Assembly: GCA_022701365.1 (NCBI GenBank)
Contig: JAKUHH010000150.1
Location: 744,001-808,000 of the forward strand
Direction: 5' to 3'
Source of the DNA: Mycocentrospora acerina
Taxonomy: Eukaryota; Ascomycota; Dothideomycetes; Pleosporales
DNA: 64,000 nucleotides
Below are positions 22,410-33,479 of this stretch, piece by piece. The notes under the pieces are model-generated. The model had not been told where the DNA came from. It ran no database searches and worked only from the letters and a program-made list of their open reading frames with translations. Every line of letters starts with the position of its first letter. Position 1 is the stretch's first letter. The position numbers and the translations under genes are program-made.

Positions 22410-22754
22410 TCACTTGGTCTTCTTCCCCGCAGCCCCACCCTCACTCTCCCCCACTTCGCCCAACACCTTCCCCTGCTCTCGCTCTCCCCTTCCCTTGGGC
22501 AGCGTTCTCTTCCCCCCACGAAACGTGTTTGCCGAAACCCCGATATCGAGGCCCAGCGACTCAGCCTCCTGCTGGCGAATCTTCTTCTGTCGATTCTCGG
22601 CACCACGTAGCAGGTACGGGCGCACGAGCACGTATGCACCGATGATGAGAATGATGCGGATCCAGCGCTGGGCAGACATTTCCTCAAAGGATTTGCGGCT
22701 GTTGATCAGGAGGCGGTCCTTCCAGACGGTGGCTTCTTCGAGGAAGGCTTCCAT
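22410..22754 (-). CDS. pga2: ER trafficking protein Pga2 homologue
   Basis: Small ER/nuclear-envelope membrane protein of the PGA2 family; the yeast member is needed for processing of Gas1 and alkaline phosphatase. Single exon, 114 aa. Residues 1-28 are an amphipathic N-terminal segment (MEAFLEEATVWKDRLLINSR). One membrane helix lies at residues 30-50 (RWIRIILIIGAYVLVRPYLL). It is followed by the conserved KKIRQQEAESLGLDIGVSAN stretch and a basic Gly/Lys-rich tail. Length, single-helix plan and post-helix motif match the family. It is divergent from MHF1, start codons 308 bases apart. Confidence 0.87.
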   Translation of the reverse strand: MEAFLEEATVWKDRLLINSRKSFEEMSAQRWIRIILIIGAYVLVRPYLLRGAENRQKKIRQQEAESLGLDIGVSANTFRGGKRTLPKGRGEREQGKVLGEVGESEGGAAGKKTK

Positions 22755-23062
22755 TGTTGTGGTTTGTGGTTTGGGAGAGGGGTGGATGGGATTTTGTAAT
22801 TTGCGATGTGGAGAGGTGGTTTTTTAGACTTTTATTTGAAGGTTGAATTGAGTTGGAATTTTTTTGCGCGACTTTGCGTGAAAACGGTGGAAAGGAGCAA
22901 TGTATGGCGTTATGATGAGGGAGATAAAATAACGCGCCGGCTGAATCGCGGGCGGAGATGGTCATCCCCGCCATTGGTCCAGTCACGACGCGTCGCGTCA
23001 TCCTCGCTCTTTACTCCATCACGTCTAGATACGACGCCTCAGCACCATCGCAGAGAGAAAAA
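22755..23062. promoter_or_regulatory. Shared bidirectional promoter of PGA2 and MHF1 with MCB and CCAAT motifs
   Basis: This 308-base stretch must serve both genes. An MCB-type ACGCGT lies at 22988-22993, immediately followed by TCGCGT (22993-22998); AACGCG occurs at 22931-22936. A reverse CCAAT box (CCATTGG) is just upstream, near 22970. ACGCGT is the known binding site of the MBF G1/S factor. Use of these sites here is inference. Confidence 0.5.
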
Positions 23063-23606
23063 ATGGCATCCAACGACGACGCCGCCCTCGAGCGGGAAGA
23101 AGTAGCCTCCCCTCTCCACCTCCTCAATCAAACCCTGGCTAACCTTCCCATCCCAGCGTCTCAAATCCGCCCTATGGTACTCAATCGGGCAGTTCGTCGA
23201 CGAAGAGAGCCTGGCCATGAATCTCAACGCAACTCCACAATTCATCGGCGCTTTGACAGAACTTGTGTACACACAAATCGGTACTTTCCCCCCTGCGCAT
23301 CTCACCCACCATGCATACTCGCTTGCTCGACCACAAAGAGTCCACCAGTCTCTTCTTTTTCAGAGTCTAACTATTCCTGCAGCAAACACAGCCCGCGACC
23401 TCGAAACCTTCTCTAAGCATGCGGGCCGCAAAGTGATTAATACGGATGATGTCATGTTGTTGACAAGGAGGAACGAAGCGCTGGAGAGCATTTTGAGGAG
23501 AGAGTTGGATGGGATGAGGGTGGCGGAGGGGAGAGGAGAGGAACAAGGGGCAGCGAAAAAGAAGGGGAGAGCTGTTGGAAATGGGAAGGGAAAGGGGAAG
23601 GCATGA
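23063..23606 (+). CDS. mhf1: Histone-fold protein MHF1 / CENP-S
   Basis: Histone-fold subunit that pairs with MHF2/CENP-X; the complex binds branched DNA, recruits the FANCM/Mph1 helicase and also acts at the inner kinetochore. Join(23063..23101,23157..23280,23383..23606), 128 aa, introns of 55 and 102 nt. The joined sequence reads MASNDDAALEREERLKSALW, then YSIGQFVDEESLAMNLNATP, QFIGALTELVYTQIANTARD and LETFSKHAGRKVINTDDVML. That order is the CENP-S histone fold, with the diagnostic F-x-KHAxRxxINxxDV segment at about residues 69-85. The C-terminus is Gly/Lys rich. Without splicing, the frame is broken before the third helix; both introns have recognisable branch sites (gctaac; gtctaac). Confidence 0.92.
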
Positions 23607-24017
23607 GAGTTTGGTACCCAGGATGATGCAATGAGAGGGTCACATATGACAGCGCGACGTGATGAGGAGTTGCGGAGTTATGGAGTTGATGGATAAAGGA
23701 TAATACCCGTTTGTGTTTGTTCAAGGAGGGCGTCTTGTCCTGCGCAAGAATATGGATACTTGTAATCACAGCATAGTCAAGCAAATAAGAATAAAATTGT
23801 GAAGTCTTAATGTATTCGTGTATCATTATTAATTATCAAGCCATTAGGCATATCGTACGATCCAGATCCTTCCTCCTTAGTGAATGGCTCACTAGCTCAA
23901 ACTTGGTATTATGCATGACGTCGTTATATAGTACAAACAAAAGGAAATCTACCTCCATCCCCGCGCTCAGTCAACTAGACAGATGCTTAATAATCCGGCA
24001 TAGGCAAGGATCATGGC
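23607..24017. other. Intergenic between convergent genes
   Basis: A 411-base A/T-rich spacer holding 3' UTRs of MHF1 and the MARVEL-like gene. Nothing else is seen. Confidence 0.6.
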
Positions 24018-24911
24018 TTAGTAGTTGGTGGCTGTGCCAGTGGTGTGGTGAGGGTTGAAGGTGTTCTGGGGCAGAGGAGCAGTGTGATATCCACCCGTAA
24101 CAGGGACGGCAGGCTTATTAGGGTTCTCGTAGGCACCGTGAGGAGCATCAACAGTAGTACCAGTGTAAGCAGTGTCGTGGGATGGGCGGACATCATGAGC
24201 ACCAGGTGCGAGGTAAGAGTTGCGGGTCGCAGTGTGGGCGCCAACCTCGGGGTCGTGGACAGCCTTCTTGCGCTGCCAAAACTTCTTCTCACCGGTACCG
24301 CTGGTGTAGTTGTTGCTAGGTCCCGGGCCGTAGCGCTGCTCCTTCTTGTGAGACTTGCCCATGAGGAATTGCACGACAGTCGAGATGAAGAAGAGGACGC
24401 TGGGAAAGTTAGTGTGTGTTTGATCGAAAATAGGACATGTAGCCACTTACGCTCCAGCAATAGCGACAGCAAAGCAGACAGTATTGAGACGGCACGCAGT
24501 GCGCAAAGACACAGCGTATGTGATCTCGTTTTGCCATCCGTTCTTCACACTGGAATCGCCGTCTCCAAGAGGAGTTTCGACGTATCCAGAGCAGCTGTGA
24601 GCACCATCGCGAGTAAGAACTGCGATAGCGACGAAAGCACCGCAGAAGAGTAGGTTCATAATCACACCAATGAAAGCAAAGAAGGTCTTTCCGCCGAGGC
24701 AGCAGACAAAGACCAAGGCCAAAAGGGTGTAAAGCACGGCGGCGCCTGACATGCCCTCAACAGCCTGTTGCCATCTTGGGATGCTGACGTTACGGTCGGC
24801 TTGCACGGCGAGAAAGTAGGAGTAGATGCCGAGGATAAGGCCTGCGCAGCAGAATTCGAGTCCATAAAGGAACAACGAGCCGAATTTGAGGACAGCCTTG
24901 CCGAGAGCCAT
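24018..24911 (-). CDS. MARVEL-like four-helix membrane protein
   Basis: Predicted plasma-membrane or vesicle protein of unknown exact role; MARVEL proteins organise membrane domains and fusion sites. Complement(join(24018..24399,24451..24911)), 280 aa, 51-nt intron in phase 2 that restores AIAGAVLFFISTVVQF. Four hydrophobic segments are visible: GSLFLYGLEFCCAGLILGIY, AAVLYTLLALVFVCCLGG, FFAFIGVIMNLLFCGAFVAI and VCFAVAIAGAVLFFISTVV. A loop with two Cys-Ser (GAHSCSGY) and the charged cytosolic tail KSHKKEQRYGPG follow. The C-terminal 110 residues are disordered and rich in Thr, His and Pro. The start is ATG 24911, because an upstream open stretch lacks a start and is out of place for a membrane protein N-terminus. 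Confidence 0.83.
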
Positions 24912-25823
24912 TGTGGAGACTGGCGATGGAAGGAGAATAGAAGATGGACTGGTCTGAGTTGGATAGAGGAAATGTGAGTTGATCTGTAAAGAAAAATTTG
25001 ATCCCAAGTCCCTTCCATACTTATATCCTGAGTACGACGCTCCAAGCCTTCCCTATGACGCAGCCTTGTATTCACGCAGCTCCCAATTTCTGCCCTGTTC
25101 GGATACTACGTCGATCACTTGGACCGTGCGTTGTGGCTGATGATACGTCACCTCGCAAGGCTTGACCAACCGCAATGCAGGTCCGGTGCCAGCCTTGCAT
25201 CGCTTGGATGCGAAAGGGTGACGACAAGCTCCATTTGGCGCAGGATCTGCTTCGATGTCTCCACATCAAGGAAGCGCATATGACATCGGCCGTGCTTGAC
25301 TTCGTGGTTCCTGTGGCTTTTCGTGCCGATGTGCATAGTCTTGCAACGTTCGAGACCGTGTGCCGTGACAACCGAGTGGTTGAACAAGGTTTTGTGACGA
25401 GTAACAGGAGATCGGGGACAACTTGGTTTTTGATCGAAATGTCCTGCACAGAAGGGATCGGGTCTTTCTCAAGACGTCAGAGGTGCTGTCGCGTTCCACT
25501 AGAACTGGATTACTGGCAAATTGGACAGGCAGGTTGTGCGAGTGACAACAGGGGTAATCTCCTGTTGGACAACTGTTTCGATTCCCACCGCATACCATGA
25601 CGGTACTGCCAGTCTCTGCTTGGCACACTCTCAAGACAGCCACATTCTCAATGCGCAAATCACACTTGAAAGATAATTGAAAAAATTTGGCAATGCAATA
25701 TGAATATGTATTTTATACAAGCAACAGACAAGCCAAATCATCTATGTACATGAAATCAGATAGGTATCTCCAAGACTACAACGTCCCGTTGTCTCTATTC
25801 TTTTGTCGAACCTCGCTAGACTA
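24912..25823. other. Intergenic
   Basis: A 912-base spacer: promoter of the MARVEL-like gene and 3' region of the LPMO gene. Overlapping open frames on both strands at 25072-25700 have no recognisable domain and are judged chance. Confidence 0.55.
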
Positions 25824-27068
25824 CTAAGCCCTCAGGCACTGGCTGTAGTAGTCGTTCTGCTTGACGCAGGTCGCGCCGTCAGCGCAAGCGGTAGGACCAG
25901 TGTAGCCGATTCCACCGCACTTGTAGTAGAGCTTCACAGCACCGGAGCTGCTGCCGCCAGTAGGAGCAGCAGCCTGCGAAGAAGGCCTGACGAGAGTAGC
26001 GAAGGTGGTGGGGATAAGAGTAGGGAGAGCAGAGGTCACGTTGCCAGAGGGCGCAGGGATGACACCAGATGCAGCGGGTGCGGAGGTGATCTCGACAATA
26101 GGGGGAGACTCGACCGAGCTGTAATCGGGAACAGGCGCATCGGTAACAGTGGGCTCAGCAACGGGTGTCTCAGCAACGGTTGTCGCGGCCTCGGTAGCCT
26201 CAGGGGTTTCAGCGGCAACAGAAGTTGGGGCAACGGACGACGCAACTGGTGCAGCCGTGGCAGAGGGGACAACAGTCGAGTTGCCAGCAGCAGGGGCAGA
26301 TGTAGCAACGGGAGTAGAAGCACCGGAGCCGTCGCAAGAAGCAACTGGGCCACCGGGGGCGCTGTAGGTGCTGATGTCGAAGCCATTGTAGACGTTGGGA
26401 ATGTAGATGTTGGCATCCTCAGCCTTGTATGCGCCAGGAAGGGAGATGGTAGGACCGCAGGCACCCTTGGTTCCGGTTCCAACGATCTTCAACTGAGCGC
26501 AGCCAATGTAGAATTGGGCACCACCGATAGTCTGGGAGCCGTGTAGAGCCAGCATCTCAGAGCGGAGCTAGAGGGTGTCAGAAAGGAATACGAACAGAAA
26601 TACGGCTAGACTTACCAGGTACTCGCCGCTTGCGAGGCCAGTGGGAAGCTTGAACTCGTGGGTCATGTTGTTTGCCATCATGATCGCGTTGGCCCACTCG
26701 CCGTTAACAGCGTCGAGTTCGTCAATCTTAAACCACCCAGCACCAACACCAGTTGCCTGGGAGGCATCATCGACGGGTCCATACAAAAAGTGTGTGATGG
26801 GTCCAGGGTGACCGGAGCTGTCCCACTGCACCTTGATGCTGTCTCCCTCCTTAGCGGCAACAGTCTCGACACCGGAAGGAACCTTGCTGCCACCAACGTT
26901 GCAAGCCAAGTCGTTGCTGGTCAAGTCTGTGACGGGGCTGTTGGAAGGGGGCATCCTAATGCCAGTCTGGTAGCCAGGGGAAACATCGTTGATCCACAGC
27001 TGGTGCCAGTTCTGGTGAGCCGAGACGGCGGAGATGAGGGCCGTGGTAAGAAGAGCCTTTGCGAACAT
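25824..27068 (-). CDS. Secreted AA9 lytic polysaccharide monooxygenase with CBM1
   Basis: Copper enzyme that oxidatively cleaves cellulose (or related beta-glucans) outside the cell. Complement(join(25824..26567,26616..27068)), 398 aa, 48-nt intron. Residues 1-17 are a signal peptide; cleavage after VSA leaves His18 as the N-terminal copper-brace His (HQNWHQLWI). The second brace His lies in SSGHPGPITHFLYG and the axial Tyr in GGAQFYIGCAQLKI. The catalytic domain ends near residue 245; a long Ala/Thr/Pro/Val linker follows, then a fungal cellulose-binding CBM1 of about 35 residues with its cysteines and aromatic face (KCGGIGYTGPTACADGATCV, then YYSQCL). The domain plan and both brace residues are intact, so an active enzyme is expected. 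It is the first of three wall-degrading enzymes in 8 kb. Confidence 0.95.
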
Positions 27069-30017
27069 CTTGAAGAGTTGATGAAGAGATGAAGAGATTT
27101 TGAAATGTACAGTGAGTGATAAGCAAGTGATTCCAGATCACGTAACGAAAGAGTGTATAAAGAAGTGAGTGAAGGTAAATGATAGGAGAAAAAAAGAGAG
27201 TAAAGTTGACTGAAGCAACTGTATCAAAGAAAGACTTGCCCGTTGGAATAACGAAATCGAAGAGGTGCCTGGGTTCGCAGTGCTTTTAAACTACAACGAA
27301 CTCTCCCGAATTCCGAAATGCGATATCTGACGCCGGGTGGATGCATGGGTGCACCACGACACCCGTTTGCGCTATACCGACATAGGGTACGAAGCGAGTA
27401 ACACAGGTCAAAGCCAAGTCTGTAAAAGGTAGCGCTTTTGCCAGCTCGGGCATGGTGAGATCGCATGTAATGCGAAATCGCGGTACAGAGCGGTACAGAG
27501 TCCTGATTTCAGGGCAACCGAGATTGGACGGACATGTTGGTGGGGGAAGGAATGCTGGAACGTTTCGAAACCCGCCAGCATTGCAGTACTCAGCGCTAGT
27601 TGTTGTTTCAAACGCCCTTGACAGGCGTCAACCTGGGTTCTTCCCGTCTTCTTGCTGCATGTTAACGCCATGATGAGGGCTGGGTTTCGCGGATTGATTG
27701 ATCGTGCGGGTGGGCGCATACACAATGCAAGCTTCCCAAAGAGACTAGAGAAGTTGAAAAATGAACAAAAAAGAAAAGATGCAAAGTGGATAAGCGCGTA
27801 GATGTCGCTGCGCAAAGATGCGAGGTAGATGTTCTTGAGCAAGGCTGTGTGTCACGACACGCTGAGTTGGCGCGTAGGCATCATTGTAGGAAAATGCGGG
27901 TCCCCTTGTCATATTCTCCCGACAAACAGTTCAAGCCTCGCAAACTCTGGTGTTTCGAACTAAGTAAATATTCATGCTCTGACGCCCAAGAGAACTATTT
28001 CCTCCTCCGAGCGCCAACCATCCTGACAGCATTGCCCACAAATCATACCATCTGCGGGCTGACTCGTACAGATGTCTTGGGTGTTTCCTCAATTACAGTG
28101 GAGCTCAATATATTCGGCAGTGCCCTCGCTCAGTTCGGCATTCTCAATATGGTTTGCGCTACCGAATTTGGATCTATTTCTACTGAACTTGTGTTGTTTG
28201 TCTATGCGATGGAGTGTCAGATGTGGGCAGATAGCGCAGTTGGCCGTACTGAACTTGCACATCGCATAGGCGCTCTCATATATTAGAGATACAGAAACCA
28301 CTCGCTGTAGGATGGCGTTGATGATTTTCTGGGCTCGTGAATATATGGAAATGGCTTCTTTGCGGATGCTCATGCAGAAGAATTCGCCAGTCCCCATCCA
28401 GACGGTTGCCCCTCAAGATGACTTGAGGAAAAATGCGAACAGAAACATGAGGAAGACTGTTACGATACTGACGATTCGAGACTTGCTTTTAGAAATCATT
28501 CCAAAAGTCTCTGTCACCGCAACAACCTCAGTCAAAAAAATTTACACAGACACCCGATGACACATGCCAGTAACGGGAACATACGTCTAAATCGGTCGAC
28601 TGTGCAAGTAGCATACATCAGGAAAATAATTCAGAGGTTTTATTCAATGCGCTGGTCTGCTGAAGAGCGCTGTTGCTAGAGAAAAAAGCCTGGTAGATCT
28701 TCATAGAGCAACTGTTGAAAAAGCTATATCAATTGAGTTGCTGGTCAACATTAAGAAAGATACCTAGCATAAGTAATATATGGTTTTTCACCCAGATCAT
28801 AGCAGGAAATTTCGTGGTTTCGCTTTTTCGCAAACTACTTCTTCGAAGAGTGGAGTGGTCAGCAAAGATTTAATGTTTTTCAAATTGCAAGGCTCTTGAC
28901 TTGTCGCTGATCCTTTGCTGGACCCACACTGGATTGTCTCGAAGACTAGATAAGACTTTGACAGCTTCTCTCAGTTAATCCTGCTTGAAAAGCAATCAGG
29001 TGACTCGGAGCACATGGAGAAAGTCGATATCATGGTAATCGGTGCGATTGCTTGGAAAATCCGGATAGTCTTTCGGTTCCAATCCCCAAGTTTCGTTAGA
29101 TTTTAATATAACCATTGATGATTTGATATATCACGGATCCACTGTGACTGGAATTCGTTCGTTTAGGGTAGGAAATTAGGCTCGCTATTTTAGCATTTTT
29201 GGGTTTTGTATCCATCAAACGCTAGACTTTCAGGACCAGCAGTTTCGTCGCTTTGGTCAATCCTCTTGAATGCGTGTCGAGCAATAAATCCGTCGGTGTG
29301 ATGCGGTGTAAATCTTGAGATGGAAGCTGATACAACACCGATCACATATTCCGTGATAATTGTCTACCGGCGATCAGAGCTGTCACACATTAGTGCGAAG
29401 GAGGACATGCGTACTCTTCCGAGTAGGACATACTTGTCTGCCACTACGCTTTCTACAGTATATGTTGTATTTATTAATCTGATCAAACTTGGTACGGACT
29501 GCTGGAAGTAATACTTTTAATAATTATGCAACGATGCTACCTACGAAACGGACTCGTCGGGAGACAGGCATATACCAATGTATTGACGCGTGGTACTCGT
29601 ACTTCATACATGTGCTAGTTAAAGGTATCGTGAAAAGATCTGAAGCTGGAGGATTCTCATGCAATTGTTAAAGGGTCCACAGGCATAAAGAGACAAGTGG
29701 TGGGCGCTCAGACCAAGATGTGGAAACTGCGGGGTTGTCCTCGTATAGAAGCATCCACTTAGGAGATCCAAACTATGCCGCTTTCCCAAGTGGAACGAAT
29801 GTCTGATTCGAGGAATAATAGATGATGCGCTCCCTTCCGCAAGTGTCGAAATAATGGGAATCTTCGCGACTTCAGTTCCAGCTGGCGGATAAATGTCACC
29901 ATCGAGCTAGCGGGATTAGTCAAAGACATTGGAGGTCGCAGGCAGCATATCAAACAGTCTCTGTTACAGCTGTTATCGCTGCACTTTTGCAAAGAGTATT
30001 TGACATCTGTATGCACT
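27069..30017. other. Gene-poor 2.9 kb gap between LPMO and GH43 genes
   Basis: No gene is supported. It includes the promoters of both flanking genes, which point away from each other. A tandem 10-mer (cggtacagag twice) lies at 27481-27500. The minus strand around 28413-28540 reads a short frame with a hydrophobic stretch ending at a stop, without an upstream partner. Open frames up to 166 codons occur (27786-28286) but have no family features. Decayed coding sequence is possible; direct evidence is lacking. Confidence 0.5.
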
Positions 30018-31703
30018 ATGGGAGAATCAACCGCTTCAACAATGGGACCATTTACTAACCCGGTTCTTCCTGGATTCAATCCTGATCCTTCCATCGTCCG
30101 CGTTGGGGACGACTACTTTTGCGTCACGTCCAGTTTCGAGTACTTCCCAGGGGCGCCGATTTATCACAGCAGGGACCTCATCAAATGGGAGCTAATTGGG
30201 CACGCCCTCACCCGCAAATCTCAGCTCGATATAAAAACACCTGAGCCTGGAGGCGGTATCTGGGCAATAACTATTCGTTACCATCAAGGCACATTCTACA
30301 TCATTACCAACTCTTTCGACAGATATAGGCCACAAGTTGATGACAGAGTATGGCCTAGGGGGTTCTATGTAAGGACTAATGATATCTGGGACGACAGCAA
30401 GTGGTCAGATCCAGTGTATTTCGATCAAATTGGATTCGATCACGATCTCTTCTGGGACGACGATGAGCTTGTCTATCTTTCATCAACGTACAGAAAGTTG
30501 GAGAGGTCGCCAGACTCAAAGATCAAAGATTTTGCGATTCACATATCGACCATGGAACTCGACACCGGCTCTCTGACTTGTGCTCCTGTGATGGTCCGGG
30601 AGTCAAAGTCTGGAGTCGCTGAAGGATCCCATCTTTTCAAACGGAATGACTACTACTACCTATTTACGGCTGAGGGAGGCACTGAGTCTGGCCATTGCGA
30701 GTATGTGAGTCGAAGTCGTGAAAGCCCCTTTGGTCCATGGGAACAAGCGCCACACAACCCACTCTGGCGGAATACAACCGATGATGAGGTTCAGAACACG
30801 GGACACTGTGATCTGGTTGAAGATACCAAGGGTCAGTGGTGGGCGTTGTGCTTGGGTGTGCGACCAAGAAGAAACGGAAACGAGTGGCGAACATCCGTGT
30901 TTGGGCGGGAATCACTTCTGTTGCCTGTTCGATGGGAAGATGACTGGCCAATATTTAACGAAGGCAAGCCTGTTACCTTGCAGATGAACGGTCCCGGAAT
31001 GTACACCCTTAAAGAGGATAAGGCATGGAGGGACGACTTTGTCGGAGAAGAGCTCAGTCTTGGGTGGTACAAAAAGAGCAAGTTCAGGTACAAATTTTGA
31101 TTGAGACAGACTGATAACTTTGCTACAGATACACCGGCCAAAAAGGATTACTCTTTGACAGATCGACCAGGATCCTTGACCTTACACGGTGGGCCATACA
31201 CATTAGCAATGCCTACATCGCCCACACTTCTTCTCCGTAAGCAGAGGCACTGGCCTGTCGTCTGGAAAACCGAACTAGAATTTGAACCAAAAGTTACCCG
31301 AACTGAAGCTGGAACTGTGGTTTGGTGGAACTACCTTTGCTTTGCAAGCATCGGTGTCAGACTCCAATCAAATGGGAGCCAAAGTCAAAGAGTTATCCGA
31401 TTTACGCCTCCTGCAAACACTGACAAGTACGTGGAGGAGCCTATAGAAGCTCATAGCCGGGTAAAGTTCATTGTTGACTGCACGGAGCAAAGCTATCGCT
31501 TCGGTTTCAAGGAACTTGATGTTGGAAGTGATGGGGAGTGGAAATGGTTAGGAGAAGTGGATACCCAGGTGTTGACGCGAAATCCAGAGATTGGCCAGCC
31601 TTTTACGGGTATGATGCTTGGACTGTACTCCTTCGGCGAGCTGCAACCTGCTCTTGCCCCGGCACACTTTGCCTACGCTGAATTTGGAGAACGCAAAGAA
31701 TGA
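30018..31703 (+). CDS. Glycoside hydrolase family 43 (xylosidase/arabinofuranosidase type), intracellular
   Basis: Predicted to release xylose or arabinose from xylo-oligosaccharides. Join(30018..31077,31129..31703), 544 aa. The catalytic five-blade propeller starts at about residue 11: NPVLPGFNPDPSIVRVGDDY supplies the general-base Asp23. The pKa-modulating Asp is in IGFDHDLFWDD and the acid Glu in VAEGSHLF (about residue 202). A C-terminal beta-sandwich (GH43_C2 type) runs from WRDDFVGEELSLGWYKK to the end. The only intron that joins the halves in frame is 51 nt with a GC donor: A|GCAAGT at 31078 to ctacag at 31128; it gives GWYKKNTPAKKDYSLTDRPG, the expected family junction. The nearest GT donor shifts the frame and stops at 31238. 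There is no signal peptide, so the enzyme probably acts inside the cell on imported oligosaccharides. The TTG at 30000 extends the frame but is not a start. Confidence 0.9.
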
Positions 31704-32417
31704 TGGGGCGGATATAATTTCTCTAGGGCTACAAGTTTGCTAGAACCTATTCAGAAGATTATATTGTAAAAAATATTTTCAATTTTGTCTATGCTTTTCA
31801 TTGTGTTTTTACGAAATTGCACTACAGGTGTTCACATCGAAAGATAGCATCTGCCAAATATCACCCACAGGTGAACGCAATGACGACCCCGGTAGGACTT
31901 TCTACAATCCCCTCAGCAACCTCTTTGTTCAAGATTTCAAGAATATGTCAATTCTTGTGGGACCTTCCAAGCAAACAGCCTAAATCGGTAATGAGATTTG
32001 TGGCGTTTGCCAGGTGCATCTTGGCTCAAAGCCTTCGTCTCCGCATTGCGACTTTCCCACGTCACACCCACATGCTCGACACTGACAATCCCGGAATATT
32101 ACAAAGCGGTCGGGTTATGCACATGCAAAATCCTCTAGCATTAGAGTCATTGGCGGACTATACTATGTGTATGCAATATTAGTTCCAAGCAGTCAAACAA
32201 GCCATGGTGGTGGAAGAATGTTTTCCGAAGATGCATACATGTTCGTATAAATGCACAGGATAACGTAAAGTAGAAGTGCCAATGTCTTGGATAATGCAGC
32301 ATTCCAGCTCCGAGGAATGTATGCAAGGTCTCATCGAGCGGTCGGGAAAGAATAAAAAGCACAAAATACCTTGCAGAATACAGGGAAATATCCAACTATC
32401 TCCAGGTGTAGATCATC
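31704..32417. other. Intergenic between GH43 and PL1 genes
   Basis: A 714-base spacer between tandem + strand genes: GH43 3' UTR and PL1 promoter. No other feature is recognised. Confidence 0.6.
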
Positions 32418-33479
32418 ATGCATCAAAAAGTAAGCGGCGCTCTGTTATTGCTAGCGACAGCTGCCGCATTGCAGAACATTACATGCCAGCACTGCGAAGA
32501 TGTAGCCCATGGCTTTGCATCACTTAATGGCGGAACCACAGGTGGGAAAGGCGGCCCGATCGTCTATGCAAATACCTACCAGGAACTCAAGGACTACGCA
32601 TCACGACAAGGATCTCTCATTATTCGGGTGAACGGGGAACTTACTGCTGATGTGAAGGGATATGAGATTCCCATTGCGACGAACAAGACAATTATTGGGG
32701 TTGGAAAGGATGCCAAAGTCGTCGGAGGTGGGTTTGCCATCAAAGGCACGAAAAACATCATCCTGCGCAATCTGCAAATCAGTGATACACGCATACAGGA
32801 GGATTGGCCAGGGAAAACCGAAGACTGGGACGGGATACAGGTCGATAACGGAACGAACATCTGGATCGACCATGTGAAGGTATATGCGGTCTCTCTCTCT
32901 CTTTTTCTTTCTTTCTTTCTTTCTCTCTTGATCATCCACATCACATGTGCTGTAATGGCTGACTTTTTTTAGTTTGCCCGTATGAACGACGGCCTGATCG
33001 ACCTCCGCCGCGACTCAACCTACATCACCGTATCGTCAACCATTCTTTCCGAGCACAACAAAGCTCTAGGGATCGGCTGGACGCAAAACGCCACGGCAAA
33101 AGTAACCATCAACGACAGTTTCTTCAACTCGACCAACGCGCGCAACCCCTCTGCTGATAACCTCGACATGTGCCACATGTACAACAACTACTTCAGGAAT
33201 TGCACTGCGTATGGGACATATGCGCGGGGTCAGACAAGACTGCTGGTCGAGCATTCATACTATGAAGATGTGTTCGATCCGATTGTTGCGGGGCCAAATG
33301 CGTCGGTCAAGGCTAATTGGATTAAGTTCAAGGGGACTCGTGGGGAGAAGATGTTGGATGCTAATGCCGAGAAGGTGTTCAAAGCGAGTGATTATTACCT
33401 ATATTCGCTCAGAGACCCATATGATCTGCCGAATGATATTCCGTATTTTGCTGGGCCACAGGCGGATATTGGGAGTTAG
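32418..33479 (+). CDS. Secreted pectate lyase, PL1 family
   Basis: Cleaves de-esterified pectin (polygalacturonate) by calcium-dependent beta-elimination outside the cell. Join(32418..32879,32973..33479), 322 aa, 93-nt intron in phase 0 rejoining WIDHVK to FARMNDGLID. A signal peptide covers about residues 1-18 (MHQKVSGALLLLATAAAL). The right-handed beta-helix core has the family strings GGGFAIKGTKNIILRNLQIS, DWDGIQVDNGTNIWIDHVKF, and DLRRDSTYITVSSTILSEHN. The calcium-site Asp residues sit in the WDGIQV and DGLIDL segments; the catalytic Arg is expected in the later beta-helix turn (YGTYARGQTRLLVEHS). Length is normal for a bare PL1 domain with no CBM. Several N-glycosylation sequons are present. 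Confidence 0.93.
32890..32929. repeat. Pyrimidine microsatellite in the PL1 intron
   Basis: CT dinucleotides then CTTT tetranucleotide repeats inside the intron, just after the donor. Directly visible; likely length-variable. Confidence 0.85.

Noticed and set aside
25072..25700. Overlapping frames on both strands between the MARVEL-like and LPMO genes
   Set aside because: Neither strand shows a domain, signal peptide or plausible splice structure.
28232..28243. tRNA A-box-like string tagcgcagttgg
   Set aside because: No B-box (GGTTCRANTCC) or pairing acceptor arm at the right distance.
27786..28286. 166-codon + frame downstream of the LPMO promoter
   Set aside because: No family features; surrounded by stops and overlapping frames.
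29074..29086. tRNA B-box-like ggttccaatcc
   Set aside because: No A-box, anticodon arm or acceptor stem found around it.
31088..31128. Canonical GT donor for the GH43 intron
   Set aside because: It shifts the frame and gives a stop at 31238, losing the C-terminal beta-sandwich.
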